DNA from: Bifidobacterium sp. ESL0769
Lineage (GTDB): Bacteria; Actinomycetota; Actinomycetes; Actinomycetales; Bifidobacteriaceae
Assembly (NCBI RefSeq): GCF_029395495.1
Contig: NZ_CP113918.1
Location: forward strand, 2,294,001-2,358,000
Length of the DNA stretch: 64,000 nucleotides
Reading direction: 5' to 3'
Below the pieces are notes generated by a model. It saw only the letters and a program-made list of their open reading frames with translations. It did not search any database and was not told the origin of the DNA. The stretch's first letter is position 1; the number at the start of each line of letters is the position of its first letter. The translations under genes and the position numbers were made by a program. Shown one piece after another: positions 18,883-28,332 of this stretch.

Positions 18883-20313
18883 ATGTCTTCGGTACTCACC
18901 AAGAAGAAAATTCCCCTAGCCCTGTTCCTCCTGTGCTGCATTGGCCTCATTTTCATGTGGTTCACGCCTGCGCCCGCGCACGTGCAGACCACGGGCTGGC
19001 ACAGCTTCGCCATCGTGCTCTTCTTCCTCGCCGGGTGCGTGTTCAACGTGGCCCCGCTTTCCATACTTTCGCTGACGATGATGACGCTTTTGGGCGTCAC
19101 CTTCACGATGCCCGCCACCACGCTGATCTCGTTCTTCGGTTCCGCCCCGGTCTGGCTCGTGCTTTTCGCCTTCTTTATGGCCATCGGCTTCCGCAAAACG
19201 AACCTCGGCGCGCGCATGGCCTACTGGCTCATCGCCCACTTCGGCCGCAGCCCGCTGGCACTGGCCTACGTCATGGCCGTCTGCGATTTGGTCCTGGCTC
19301 CGGTCATTCCGAACACCAACGCACGTGGCGCCGGCATCCTCTTCCCCATCAACCAGTCGTTGGTCGAGGCGCTGAACGAACCCAAAGACCCGAGCAAGCG
19401 TTCGGTAAGCTCGTTCCTCACTTTGGCTACTTTCCATCTCAACTTGATTATCGGCGGGCTCTTCCTGACCTCGATGGCCACCAACCCGCTGGTCGCCAGC
19501 ATGGCCGCCAGCACCTTTGGCATCAAGATCTCGTGGTTCCAATGGTTCGCCTACGCCAGCGTCCCGACGCTGCTCGCGGCCATCATCGTACCGATCGTCA
19601 TCCTGGCCATCCATCATCCGCAGGATCAAAGCGCCGACCTGACCGTCGTGCACCAAACCGCACAGGCCGAACTCAAAAAGATGCCGAAGATGGCATTGAA
19701 CGAATACCTGATGATTGCCGTCTTCGTCCTCGTCGTCGTGCTCTGGGGCACTTCGACCATCACCAAGCTCGACAACACCCTGATTGCGATGCTTGGCCTC
19801 ACCGCCCTGCTGATTTTGAAAATCATCGATCTCGACGACGTCTTCGCCGAAAAGCAAGGCTGGAACATCCTGCTCTGGTTGGCCCCTCTAATCGGCGTGA
19901 CCGAATATCTCAACAAAACCGGCGTGGTCGGCTGGATCAAGCGCGTCTTGACTTCCAGCGTCGCCGGCATCCCCGCATGGCTCGCCATCGCAGTCATCGT
20001 GCTGCTTTATCTCTACGTGCATTACCTGCTGACCAGCGTGCTCGTCCACGTGCAGACGTTCTTCATCCCGTTCGCGGTCATTCTGGTCTCGCTTGGCGTC
20101 CCGCCGATCGTTGCCACCATGCTGCTGGGACTGTTGACCTGCATCTCGCCGGGCATGACGCATTACGGCACTGGCACCGCGTCAATCTATTATTCAACCG
20201 GTTACGTCAGCCAGAAGGAATGGTGGAAGGTCGGCTTCATCGTCAGCCTCGTCAATCTCCTTATCTACGCCGGAATCGGCACCCTTTGGTGGAAGCTACT
20301 TGGCCTATGGTAA
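18883..20313 (+). CDS. DASS-family divalent anion:Na+ symporter
   Basis: A 476-residue transporter of the SLC13/DASS family (CitT/YflS-like), with about 12 hydrophobic segments. The signature regions are PVIPNTNARGAGILFPINQS in the first half and CISPGMTHYGTGTASIYYSTG in the second, the paired substrate-binding loops. Family members import or exchange citrate, succinate, malate, tartrate or 2-oxoglutarate; the substrate is not evident. The start is uncertain: ATG 18883 is used, but GTG 18871 lies in frame just 2 nt after AAAGGA. It ends 21 bp before a strong terminator. Confidence 0.85.
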   Translation: MSSVLTKKKIPLALFLLCCIGLIFMWFTPAPAHVQTTGWHSFAIVLFFLAGCVFNVAPLSILSLTMMTLLGVTFTMPATTLISFFGSAPVWLVLFAFFMAIGFRKTNLGARMAYWLIAHFGRSPLALAYVMAVCDLVLAPVIPNTNARGAGILFPINQSLVEALNEPKDPSKRSVSSFLTLATFHLNLIIGGLFLTSMATNPLVASMAASTFGIKISWFQWFAYASVPTLLAAIIVPIVILAIHHPQDQSADLTVVHQTAQAELKKMPKMALNEYLMIAVFVLVVVLWGTSTITKLDNTLIAMLGLTALLILKIIDLDDVFAEKQGWNILLWLAPLIGVTEYLNKTGVVGWIKRVLTSSVAGIPAWLAIAVIVLLYLYVHYLLTSVLVHVQTFFIPFAVILVSLGVPPIVATMLLGLLTCISPGMTHYGTGTASIYYSTGYVSQKEWWKVGFIVSLVNLLIYAGIGTLWWKLLGLW

Positions 20314-20334
20314 ATCGCCGATACGCATTACAGA

Positions 20335-20389
20335 GCCCATTGCAAACCTCCGTCCTCGAAAACAGGACGAGGGCTTCGTGGGCTTTTTA
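20335..20389 (+). terminator. Intrinsic terminator after the DASS gene
   Basis: An outer stem GCCCA/TGGGC encloses an inner CGTCCT/AGGACG stem, followed by TTTTTA. It separates the transporter from the surface-protein gene that begins at 20426. Confidence 0.85.
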
Positions 20390-20425
20390 TGCGCTGCCTC
20401 AGACGTGTCGGTTGGGTGATTTCCG

Positions 20426-23400
20426 ATGAAAAAGCCTTCGTTCGCATCCGCACTGTGTATCATCGCCACAACGGTCTGCGCAGCCATGGTCTCCTGCGCG
20501 GTTTTTGCGAGCGCCGATAGCGGAACCGACAGCACAACGTTTACAAACGGCTCGAATACTCCGTCCGCAACGGCACAAACCAACTTCCGCGACTCCAGAA
20601 ACAACAACCGCGTAAAGGCCTCAAGCCAAATCGGGCCGCAAGAGGAGACATCCCAACCGCAGGTAGGGCCCCAAGCCACTTGCAGGGCGACAAGCTGGGC
20701 CAACTGGGGTACGCCCTACAGTGGAGCCACAGGCGTGAGCGGCCAGGACAGCAGCACCGTTCAATGGCAGGTCACCAGCGATTGCGTATTACATCTTACC
20801 GGCGGCACAAGCCCTGATATCTCTAACAGACAAAGCAGCATTCCCTGGAATTCACGGCGCGGCACCATTGTCGGGGTCAAAGTTGAGGGCAACCTCACCT
20901 TGTTCAAAAGCAATATCGACCTGAATCCCATGTTCACCGATATGTATAACCTCACCAGTGTCGACACCACGGGCGGCTCCCTGCATCTGGCCGAATCCGC
21001 AGCGGCCGGACTGTTTGACAGCTGCACCTCGCTTACCACCATCAACGGAATTACCAGCTGGGACACCAGCCAGACCACGGGCATGGCCAGCATGTTCTAC
21101 TTCTGCACCGGGCTGGCCCAACTGGACCTTTCCGGCTTCAACACCGCGAATGCAGAAGACATGTCCAACATGTTCGACGCCGACAATGCCCTCACTTCAA
21201 TCAAGTTCTCAAACAATTTCACGACGCGCAACGTCACCAGCATGTCAGACATGTTCAATGGCTGCTCACTCCTGTCCTCGCTCGACCTGCACAAATTCGA
21301 CACCCGCGCCGTAAAGAGCATGGCCCACATGTTCGCCGGCTGTTCCTCGCTTACCGACCTGAATCTCTCCAACTTCAACACCGGCAACGTCAACAACATG
21401 AATGCCATGTTCCAAAGCTGCAATAAACTCGCTTCGGTCGATCTTTCAAGTTTCGTCACCACCAAAGTGACCGACATGAGCTACATGTTCAATGACTGCT
21501 CTTCCCTCACCTCATGGGTTCAACCCAACTTCACCACCCCCCTCGTGAACGATATGGCCTATATGTTCGACGGGTGCACCAACCTCATGACGCTTGATAT
21601 TTCGAGCTTCAATACCAGCCGGGCCATATCTTCAATGACCAATCTTCTGCCGAACGGATTGCGCCGCCTGAAGCTGGGAACGAACACACGACTGAGCAAC
21701 ACCGCTTTTTCAAACGTCAATAACACCATCAACTGGAAGGAAATGTCGAGCCTCGACAACAACGCAACCCAGATTGGTTCTGTCGGCGATCTGAGCGCCT
21801 TGCAAACGCGTGCGGCTTCCAGCAACCCTGCCGGTTCGTTTTGGGACTCACGCTTTACGCCGACCGGCGTGCAGCTTGCGATCAATGCGAACGGCGGTGC
21901 CACGAACTTCACCCCGGTCTCCTACGACACCACCACCGCAGCCGCGGCCATCACCGTGCCGCGAGGCAACGTGATCACCCTCAACAAGTCACAAAACATC
22001 TTCGCCGGCTGGAACACCTGCGCGAACGGCGGCACTTCGGGCGGCTGCCAATCCTACCAACCGAACGACACCATCACCGTGGCCCAAGGCGATTCCAACC
22101 CCACAAGAACCATCACGCTATACGCCCAGTGGGTCAAGGCGCCCTCACCCGTGATCGATCCTTACTCGCCGACCGTCCACGCTCCCGTCGGCGCAAACCC
22201 GACCGTCGACGTGACCGTATCGAACACCACTGCAGCCGCCGGACCAGCTGGCGGACCTGCAGCCAACGCGCTCACCGGCAGCACGACCACCATCACCACG
22301 GGCCAAGGCCCTTGGTCCACCGAAACCGGGCCCGGCACATGGAATTACACGAGTAGGCCAATGGCTGACCTCCAGCCCAACATGGGCGCCCCCTACGTCA
22401 TCAAAGCGGTCACCACCATGACCGACCCCTCGACCGGCAACATTGTAACCGCTTTCACACAGAAAAGCGGCATACTGCCTTATCTCAAGGTCACCTTCAA
22501 CGCCAACGGCGGCACAGGCGCCCCATCCGACATGTCCGGCTTCGGCGACCCGGACAACCACAGCCTCACCCAGTTCACCATCCCCGCTGACGTCATCCCC
22601 ACCAAAGGCCCACACGATATGTTCGCCGGCTGGGCCACCAGCCCGACGGCCACCCAGCCCGACCCCGCCTATAACCCCGGCAACCATGCGCCGACTTATT
22701 TCTTAAGCACGGACGCAGGCAAAACCCTCACGCTTTACGCCGTCTGGCACGAAGCGAAAGCACCCGTCATCACGGAAGTACATCGTGACCCGTCAAGCAA
22801 CCACGTCATCGTAACCGGTACCGCACAGCCTTTCAACGTCATCGGCACACCTACCGTCAGCGGCAACTCAAGCAAGGGATTGAAAGTCACCAGTGCCTCG
22901 CTCACCTCGGACGGCGAACTCTCCGTTGCCGGTCTCGCGTCCGGCACCGGCGACACCGTTGGCGGCCAAGTGGTCACCGTACGCGTGCGCGCCTGTTACG
23001 CCAATACTTCCGGGCCCAACGGCACGGCACCTCCGTCGAAAGCCAGGTGGAGCAACGACAACAACAACATCCCGTCCGGCTGCGTCCAGGACTTTGGAAT
23101 ACCCAACTATCATCTCAGCTATTTCCCCTTTTCGTTCTGGCTTGCCGGCATCAACAACAAATGGTCCACCGCCAATCTCGACATCGGCACCAGACCGTAT
23201 ATCTGGGTCTATACGCAGTACCAAAACGGTTCTATCGACGGGCCGCTCATGCTCACCCCGCTCACCCAAGGCAGCGACAATTCGGTCAAAACCTGCGTCA
23301 AGGCCGCGAACACCAATCCCAGCAACTACGTCTGCGGCATCGCGACCATGGATAACACGGCGACTTTCGACGGGACCACGGCCCACAGTTGGAGCCTCGA

Positions 23401-23698
23401 TTTGCCCGAAAGCACCGCTCTCGACAGCGCCAACGCTTACGACACCAGCTCGCACCTTTATATTGACGACGTCTGGAGGAATAACGCCTCGGGAGGCGGA
23501 GGCGGAGGCGGAGGCAGTCGGCTCAGCGTCATCTCGCCTGAAGCGTTCCTCGGCGGCGCTCCGCCTTCCACGAACGCTCTGCCCTTCACCGGCGGACTTT
23601 TCCGGCGCATCATGATAGCCCTCGCTGCTCTGATCGGTTCCGCAGCCGTCCTGCTCACTGCGTTCGTCGTCTTCCGGCGGAGGGTTTTGCAGAAATGA
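20426..23698 (+). CDS. BspA-type LRR surface protein with LPFTG anchor
   Basis: A 1,090-residue secreted wall protein. The signal peptide spans about residues 1-33. Residues 190-420 are BspA/DUF285 leucine-rich repeats with the motif MSxMFxxCxxLxxLDLSxF. Two InlB-type/Listeria-Bacteroides repeats follow (ending TLYAQW and TLYAVW), at about 475-570 and 690-775. After a Gly run (eight residues) comes the sortase motif LPFTG, a hydrophobic segment and the tail FRRRVLQK. It should be covalently bound to peptidoglycan and act in adhesion. Many codons are ACC/AAC-rich. It stands as a single gene between two terminators. Confidence 0.9.
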   Translation: MKKPSFASALCIIATTVCAAMVSCAVFASADSGTDSTTFTNGSNTPSATAQTNFRDSRNNNRVKASSQIGPQEETSQPQVGPQATCRATSWANWGTPYSGATGVSGQDSSTVQWQVTSDCVLHLTGGTSPDISNRQSSIPWNSRRGTIVGVKVEGNLTLFKSNIDLNPMFTDMYNLTSVDTTGGSLHLAESAAAGLFDSCTSLTTINGITSWDTSQTTGMASMFYFCTGLAQLDLSGFNTANAEDMSNMFDADNALTSIKFSNNFTTRNVTSMSDMFNGCSLLSSLDLHKFDTRAVKSMAHMFAGCSSLTDLNLSNFNTGNVNNMNAMFQSCNKLASVDLSSFVTTKVTDMSYMFNDCSSLTSWVQPNFTTPLVNDMAYMFDGCTNLMTLDISSFNTSRAISSMTNLLPNGLRRLKLGTNTRLSNTAFSNVNNTINWKEMSSLDNNATQIGSVGDLSALQTRAASSNPAGSFWDSRFTPTGVQLAINANGGATNFTPVSYDTTTAAAAITVPRGNVITLNKSQNIFAGWNTCANGGTSGGCQSYQPNDTITVAQGDSNPTRTITLYAQWVKAPSPVIDPYSPTVHAPVGANPTVDVTVSNTTAAAGPAGGPAANALTGSTTTITTGQGPWSTETGPGTWNYTSRPMADLQPNMGAPYVIKAVTTMTDPSTGNIVTAFTQKSGILPYLKVTFNANGGTGAPSDMSGFGDPDNHSLTQFTIPADVIPTKGPHDMFAGWATSPTATQPDPAYNPGNHAPTYFLSTDAGKTLTLYAVWHEAKAPVITEVHRDPSSNHVIVTGTAQPFNVIGTPTVSGNSSKGLKVTSASLTSDGELSVAGLASGTGDTVGGQVVTVRVRACYANTSGPNGTAPPSKARWSNDNNNIPSGCVQDFGIPNYHLSYFPFSFWLAGINNKWSTANLDIGTRPYIWVYTQYQNGSIDGPLMLTPLTQGSDNSVKTCVKAANTNPSNYVCGIATMDNTATFDGTTAHSWSLDLPESTALDSANAYDTSSHLYIDDVWRNNASGGGGGGGGSRLSVISPEAFLGGAPPSTNALPFTGGLFRRIMIALAALIGSAAVLLTAFVVFRRRVLQK

Positions 23699-23858
23699 GA
23701 CCAGTAGCTGCCCGATATCGCGTCTAACGCATCCACTACCAAACATGCGATAAACACGACGCTCACGCAATCTCAGCGCCGCTCCCAGCACTTCCGCTAG
23801 CCAACAAGCAGAAAAACGGTCAGTAGAGCAGTGACAAAAGAACGTCTACAACAACGAA

Positions 23859-23925
23859 GAGGCCGAGTAACCGGCTGACGGGACGTTGATGTTATACCAA
23901 CGTTCGTAACCGATTACCCGGCCTC
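23859..23925. terminator. Bidirectional hairpin between convergent genes
   Basis: GAGGCCGAGTAACCGG (23859-23874) pairs with CCGATTACCCGGCCTC (23910-23925) with two mismatches, and an inner ACGTTGAT/ATACCAACGT-like dyad lies in the loop. It lies between the convergent surface-protein genes ending at 23698 and 24067. U-runs are weak. Confidence 0.55.
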
Positions 23926-24066
23926 TCTATTCTGCGTTTTAGCCGTTGCCTGAACTTTTATCGCGCAAACTTTAGAAGTTTAGAAACGTTCAGGTTCAGA
24001 CTCAAAGGCATTCGCGTTCAGGCTCAAAACCTCACTACACAATCGCGAATCGAGCCACGGAGCGAA

Positions 24067-25698
24067 TCAAGCCCGGCGACGACGCAGCGCCACGATTCCG
24101 GCTGCAGCGACGAGCGCCACGACGGCAGCAATCAACACCATCGCGACAGAGGCACCCGTTTCAGGAAGCTTGCCGCCATTGCCAGATTGCTGCTTCTGGT
24201 TATTCTGATTCTGATTCGCATTCTGGGCACCCTGCTGTCCACCGGAAGCCTGCGACTTCGCGGCAATGTTCACTGCCGTCCAACCCGCAAGGTTGCCATT
24301 CTCGTCAAACAGTGCAATCTTGTGCAAACCGGTCTTCTCCGCTGGCAAAAGCGGCTCGACATAGTATCCGCTGGCGTCTTTCTTCACCTCGAGATACGGA
24401 GCACCGGACGGATCAGTAAGCTGAGTCGGGTTGGAATAAATATAACCGGACCAGAAGCAGGAAGGCGTATCCTTACCGTCGACGCTGGCCTTGCAGCCTT
24501 GCCCGAGATTGTTGATGTAGATGCGGGAAGGCGAGCCAGCGACCGGATTCGACGGCGTCACAAGGCTTCCCTGATTGCCGTTGTTCAAGTCGCCACTGGC
24601 AGGAGCTGTTGGCTCAGCTTTGGTGGTAAAAGCAGGAATCAATGCCGCACCAGAACCGCTCATACCGGCAGGGCCGCAGTTGACTCCGACCACCATTTGC
24701 GTGATGTCGGTGTTGACGCGCTGGTTCAGTTTACCTTGATTTGCCAGTTCTGTGGCATGCTCTGCAACCATCTGAGAGGCCGGAGCCAGAGACAGATCCT
24801 TGCCGTTGGCATTGACGTTCTTGTTCTCATAATGTGTATTCGGTTGCAGACCCATCAGCGCGATATTGACATGATCTTCCGTCTTGTACATGGAGTTGTC
24901 ACCCCAGCGGTAGTATCCCACGCCGCTCACCAGCGATGTCACCTCGCTGCCGCTGTTGCCGACAGCATCGTAATAGGGCTCATCTGCGTGAACGCCATAG
25001 ACTTGTTGGTAACTGCTTGATGTCAGATCGGTGTCGTTGACCCCACCTTCGATATCCGGAGGGAAGAAACCAAAGTTCCAACCATCAACAAAGCTGCTGC
25101 CCTTATTCCACTTAGGTACGATGCTCGTGATATGGCTGAATTGAAGCATTGGAGTCGTAGCCGGGTGCTCGCCGTCAGCCGGCTGAGAAGGCTCGTGCAG
25201 CGGCAATCCACCCTCGCAAGCGCCGCCATTCATATATTGATAATCAAACGAGACATTGGCGGTATGCGCGCCGATATCGCTGACTTTGACGTTGGTGATT
25301 TTGACGGAATCGGCACACGATACTCCGCCACCGATTCTAGGTTCCACACCCTGAACGTTTGGAGTTGGCGCCGACTTTGGTGTAGCTCCGTCTTTAACAG
25401 ACTGAGACGCCTGAGTTGAGGGCTCATCAGCCTGTGCCTGAACAGACTGAGAACCAACCGTCGAGGTCTGTTGCTGCTCAGAAGCCTTAGGTTCTGCAGC
25501 TCGAGCAGACTTAGCCGCTGAACTCTGCTGAGCACTAGTCGAAGACGCATCAGTAGCGGTCTGAGCACTCTGCGCGGCAGCAGGAGCACCCGGGGCGCTC
25601 GGAGTTTCGCCAGCGTTCGCAACACCTACACCGACACCTGCGAACATCATGCAAGCCGCCGCAAACGACGCGACGAGCGTATATTGTTTCTTTGCCAT
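24067..25698 (-). CDS. LPETG-anchored surface protein, unknown function
   Basis: A 543-residue wall protein. The signal peptide ends near residue 31 (GVANA before GETP). A Ser/Ala/Gln-rich spacer runs to about 110. The middle has no domain I recognise and contains paired cysteines (around VSCADSV, NGGACEGG, GVNCGPAG, LGQGCKAS, PSCFWSG), perhaps for disulfides. The C-terminus has a Gln/Asn-rich linker, LPETG, one membrane segment and RRRRA. The ATG at 25698 is used; an upstream in-frame ATG at 25725 would add nine charged residues before the signal peptide. Adhesion or matrix binding is plausible but not shown. Confidence 0.8.
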   Translation of the reverse strand: MAKKQYTLVASFAAACMMFAGVGVGVANAGETPSAPGAPAAAQSAQTATDASSTSAQQSSAAKSARAAEPKASEQQQTSTVGSQSVQAQADEPSTQASQSVKDGATPKSAPTPNVQGVEPRIGGGVSCADSVKITNVKVSDIGAHTANVSFDYQYMNGGACEGGLPLHEPSQPADGEHPATTPMLQFSHITSIVPKWNKGSSFVDGWNFGFFPPDIEGGVNDTDLTSSSYQQVYGVHADEPYYDAVGNSGSEVTSLVSGVGYYRWGDNSMYKTEDHVNIALMGLQPNTHYENKNVNANGKDLSLAPASQMVAEHATELANQGKLNQRVNTDITQMVVGVNCGPAGMSGSGAALIPAFTTKAEPTAPASGDLNNGNQGSLVTPSNPVAGSPSRIYINNLGQGCKASVDGKDTPSCFWSGYIYSNPTQLTDPSGAPYLEVKKDASGYYVEPLLPAEKTGLHKIALFDENGNLAGWTAVNIAAKSQASGGQQGAQNANQNQNNQKQQSGNGGKLPETGASVAMVLIAAVVALVAAAGIVALRRRRA

Positions 25699-25865
25699 TC
25701 TCTTCTTCCCATCTCCAAACGTCATAGTTCAGATTCAGTTGCAAGACACATAATTAGGTTATCAATCGCGAAAGACTAAATTGTGTATTATTTTAGAGTA
25801 TGTCTAATTATTTTGTAATAGATTTACTGTCGATTGATGCTTGGAATCGCAATCAATTCAGCGGT

Positions 25866-26018
25866 TTACAACATTGCTTCCAGCGGATGAGATTTGACAT
25901 AACGCTCGAGAAGAGCGTCGTCGATGGGCTCGGTATAAGTGAGGTCAGAGACCAGCAGGCCGATAAAACTGCAGATGGCGACCGGGTGCTCGTGCACCAA
26001 AGTACCACTCATTTCGAC
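25866..26018 (-). pseudogene. C-terminal fragment of a ClC channel gene
   Basis: Fifty codons plus stop encode VEMSGTLVHEHPVAICSFIG and the following residues. They match the last 54 residues of the intact ClC protein at 47315 (VEMSGTLMHMLPVAACSFIA ...), with substitutions. The rest of the gene is absent; directly upstream come 51-bp repeats and then a purA 3' fragment. The order is the same as at the intact locus. It is a degraded, internally deleted copy of the clcA-purA junction. Confidence 0.8.
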
Positions 26019-26176
26019 GGCACCGTATAAAAAGTGCAAGTTAGCGACCCTAATGTGCACTATTTTTACGCTGCCGTCAGAAAAGTGCACCTTAACGCTT
26101 CCAATGTGCATTAATTTGACGCTAATGCCGAAAAGGTGCACCTTAGCAATCGTAAAGTGCACTTTTCTTACGCTGA
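26019..26176 (+). repeat. 51-bp tandem repeats, copy 1
   Basis: Three units of 50-51 bp each carry two GTGCA cores about 25 bp apart (AAAAGTGCACCTTA ... AATGTGCATTAATTTGAC). The last unit contains GTAAAGTGCACTTTT. The same units occur at 27990-28140 and 48958-49262. No coding potential is seen. Confidence 0.8.
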
Positions 26177-26213
26177 CATCAATCGCATGCGCTCAGCAAC
26201 AGGCCTTCAGCGC

Positions 26214-26270
26214 TCAGCCGACGAGCGAGCGTACCTCGATGATGCAGTTTCGCTACGGACCGGCGCCGCG
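26214..26270 (-). pseudogene. 3' end fragment of purA
   Basis: About 19 codons ending IIEVRSLAD* are the counterpart of [10 protein letters not shown] at the end of intact purA (49304). The 40 bp between repeats and stop codon are also alike (AGCGCTCAGCC versus ACGCTCAGTC). Together with the ClC fragment it marks an old duplication. Confidence 0.7.
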
Positions 26271-26393
26271 GCTATCTTGCTCGCAACGTTTGTCGCTTTC
26301 CAGCGTCGCATCTTGCGCAAGAGTAAATCAATTCAGACCAGAATAACCTGAGAATTTACCAGAGCAATGAAAACCATCACCTCTGGATGAAGT

Positions 26394-27824
26394 TCAGCAA
26401 TATAAATCATCAGCTGCAATGAGGCTCATACGCTCATCATTCCTGTAATGTTCCAATGTGGGTTTACTGACCCTGTTTTTGCTGAAAAGTATGAATCCTG
26501 TTCGATCAACGGGGAAGCCTTTGACCAGACCGGCCCGGGCTTTCAGCTTGTCAATCGCTTCGGTCTCGTTGAAAGAGTTCCGCCATTTGCATTCGCCTAT
26601 AATGATGCGCTTTTCATCGTCGTTCGCGGCCACCACGTCGATGTCGGTCTGCTCGTGCGCAGCGGGATCATTACCCCACCACTTGCCGAACCCGGTTGCG
26701 ACGAACGGTAACTCCTCAGCTACGTTCTTTCTGACAAGCCACTGGCGACAGACATCCTCGAACTGTCCGCCAACATAAGTAGCGAACACCTCGCCGAACG
26801 CGCTGGATTTTGCCAAAGCCGCACCACCGCCGGTCTCGATGATGGACGCCTTTGGGGCCACGAAACGGAACCAATACGCGAAGAACGGGTCACCGACGAC
26901 ATACAGGCTTTTCCTTGTTTTAATCGGGTTCTCGCCGAACGGCACCAGCCGCTTCACCAATCCCAAACCCATTAGTGATTTCAGATATTTTCCAATTGCG
27001 GAGACTTCCAAACCGGCACGCTCGGCAATCAATTTTGGGGTATTGCTACCTGCGGCGATGGCCTGCATCGCCGAATAGTAAATCGCCGGTTCCCGCATCT
27101 CTTCGCGCAAAAGCATCATCGGCTCCTCGCTGAGCATACCCAGCTTGGAATAAACAAGATCAATGACATTCTCGCGATAACTTTTCGCTGAGTCAATCCG
27201 TTCAAGATAATATGGCGTTCCCCCGAACGTAGCATAATACTCGACCTTTTCCGTTGCGGTGGCCTTCGGCAAGAATTGCGCGGCGTCATAATAGTCAAAC
27301 GGCTGCAGCTTGATCTGCGCAGTCCTTCTGCCGAACAACGGGCTCTTGGAACCAAGTACCTCGCTTTCCATGAAGCCTTGGTTACTGCCAGAAAGAATGA
27401 TCATTACCGGCGTGTTTTTGAACCCATGATCAATGGCGATTTGCAGCAGTGACGGCAGAGCAGGCTCAGCTTGCGCGGCATACGGAAACTCATCAAAAAC
27501 GAAAATGAACGGTTTGCGCGTACCAGCTTTTACCTCCCGCGCACGGGCAACGACGTAGTTCAGCGCAGAACGCCAATCAGCAAACCCCGGTGTGCCCTCA
27601 GGAATGCCAAAACAACGGTAGACTTCCTGCGAAAAAAGCTCCAGATTAAGTTTTGAACTTTGTTGCAACGCAGTGACATACAGGACCTGTTTGCCTCGCA
27701 CGAACTCGTCGATTAGCGAGGTTTTGCCCACACGTCGACGCCCATAAATGACTACCATCTCGTAATCCTTACGAGCATAGAGCGCTTCCAAATCCTGCAA
27801 TTCCTGTTTTCGCCCGATAAACAT
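26394..27824 (-). CDS. AAA ATPase with DUF234-type nuclease-like domain
   Basis: A 476-residue ATPase of the archaeal-type ATPase_2 family. Walker A is GRRRVGKTS (residues 28-36), Walker B is in FIFVFDEFPY near 112-120, and an SGSNQGFM sensor follows. A winged-helix section comes next. The C-terminal 110 residues resemble DUF234, with a PD-(D/E)XK-like core (TDIDVVAAND ... IIIGECKW). The cellular role is unknown. It is flanked on both sides, in the same orientation, by the 51-bp repeat, which suggests that it arrived as a cassette. Inverted repeats with TAGTTATCTTA lie 94 bp upstream of the start. Confidence 0.85.
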   Translation of the reverse strand: MFIGRKQELQDLEALYARKDYEMVVIYGRRRVGKTSLIDEFVRGKQVLYVTALQQSSKLNLELFSQEVYRCFGIPEGTPGFADWRSALNYVVARAREVKAGTRKPFIFVFDEFPYAAQAEPALPSLLQIAIDHGFKNTPVMIILSGSNQGFMESEVLGSKSPLFGRRTAQIKLQPFDYYDAAQFLPKATATEKVEYYATFGGTPYYLERIDSAKSYRENVIDLVYSKLGMLSEEPMMLLREEMREPAIYYSAMQAIAAGSNTPKLIAERAGLEVSAIGKYLKSLMGLGLVKRLVPFGENPIKTRKSLYVVGDPFFAYWFRFVAPKASIIETGGGAALAKSSAFGEVFATYVGGQFEDVCRQWLVRKNVAEELPFVATGFGKWWGNDPAAHEQTDIDVVAANDDEKRIIIGECKWRNSFNETEAIDKLKARAGLVKGFPVDRTGFILFSKNRVSKPTLEHYRNDERMSLIAADDLYC

Positions 27825-27917
27825 CCGCCACCTCGATTACTCCGCTTATTGCTCGTTATTAACAAGCAACGATTCACAACTTGAATGATTACAAGTCTAC
27901 TATAAAAGAAGTATAAG

Positions 27918-27954
27918 TAAGATAACTATAGGTATCTTACTCGTAGTTATCTTA
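27918..27954 (-). promoter_or_regulatory. Inverted repeats upstream of the DUF234 ATPase
   Basis: TAAGATAACTA (27918-27928) and TAGTTATCTTA (27944-27954) are a perfect 11-bp inverted repeat, and GGTATCTTAC between them is a third half-site. They lie in the AT-rich promoter region of the ATPase gene and may be an operator. Confidence 0.55.
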
Positions 27955-27989
27955 TTTTAAAATCCGGAAGTTCGCTCGCCTGAAAACCA

Positions 27990-28140
27990 AAGAGGATTAA
28001 AAGTGCACCTTATTGCTTCCAGAGTGCACTAATTTGACGCTGATACCAGAAAAGTGCACCTCAGCATCTCCAACGTGCATTAATTTGACACCAATGCCGA
28101 AAAGGTGCACCTTAGCAATCGTAAAGTGCACTTTTCGGCC
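27990..28140 (+). repeat. 51-bp tandem repeats, copy 2
   Basis: About three units of the same 51-bp repeat seen at 26019 and 48958, in the same orientation, ending with the shared block GTAAAGTGCACTTTTC. With copy 1 it brackets the ATPase gene. Confidence 0.8.
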
Positions 28141-28188
28141 ATATAGCGTCAATAACACGAAACAACAGCCAGCGCAGAAATAAAGAAA

Positions 28189-28319
28189 GCCGGGCGCTGT
28201 CTTAGGGAATGCAAAGGGCAGAACCCCGGTTCCTTCGGACAGCGCCCGGCCCTAGAAGAGCCGGCAAGATGCAATTGCCAGCTGAGGCCGCGCCTAGGTT
28301 GGGTGTGTGAGACGCGGCC
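28189..28319 (-). terminator. Double-hairpin terminator of the giant adhesin gene
   Basis: Reading the minus strand, a first stem CGCGGCC/GGCCGCG form (28286-28319) is followed by a 13-bp stem GCCGGGCGCTGTC/GACAGCGCCCGGC (28189-28250) and then TTTCTTTATTTC. This is a strong termination region 14-140 bp after the stop codon. Confidence 0.8.
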
Positions 28320-28332
28320 AGTATTTAATCAC

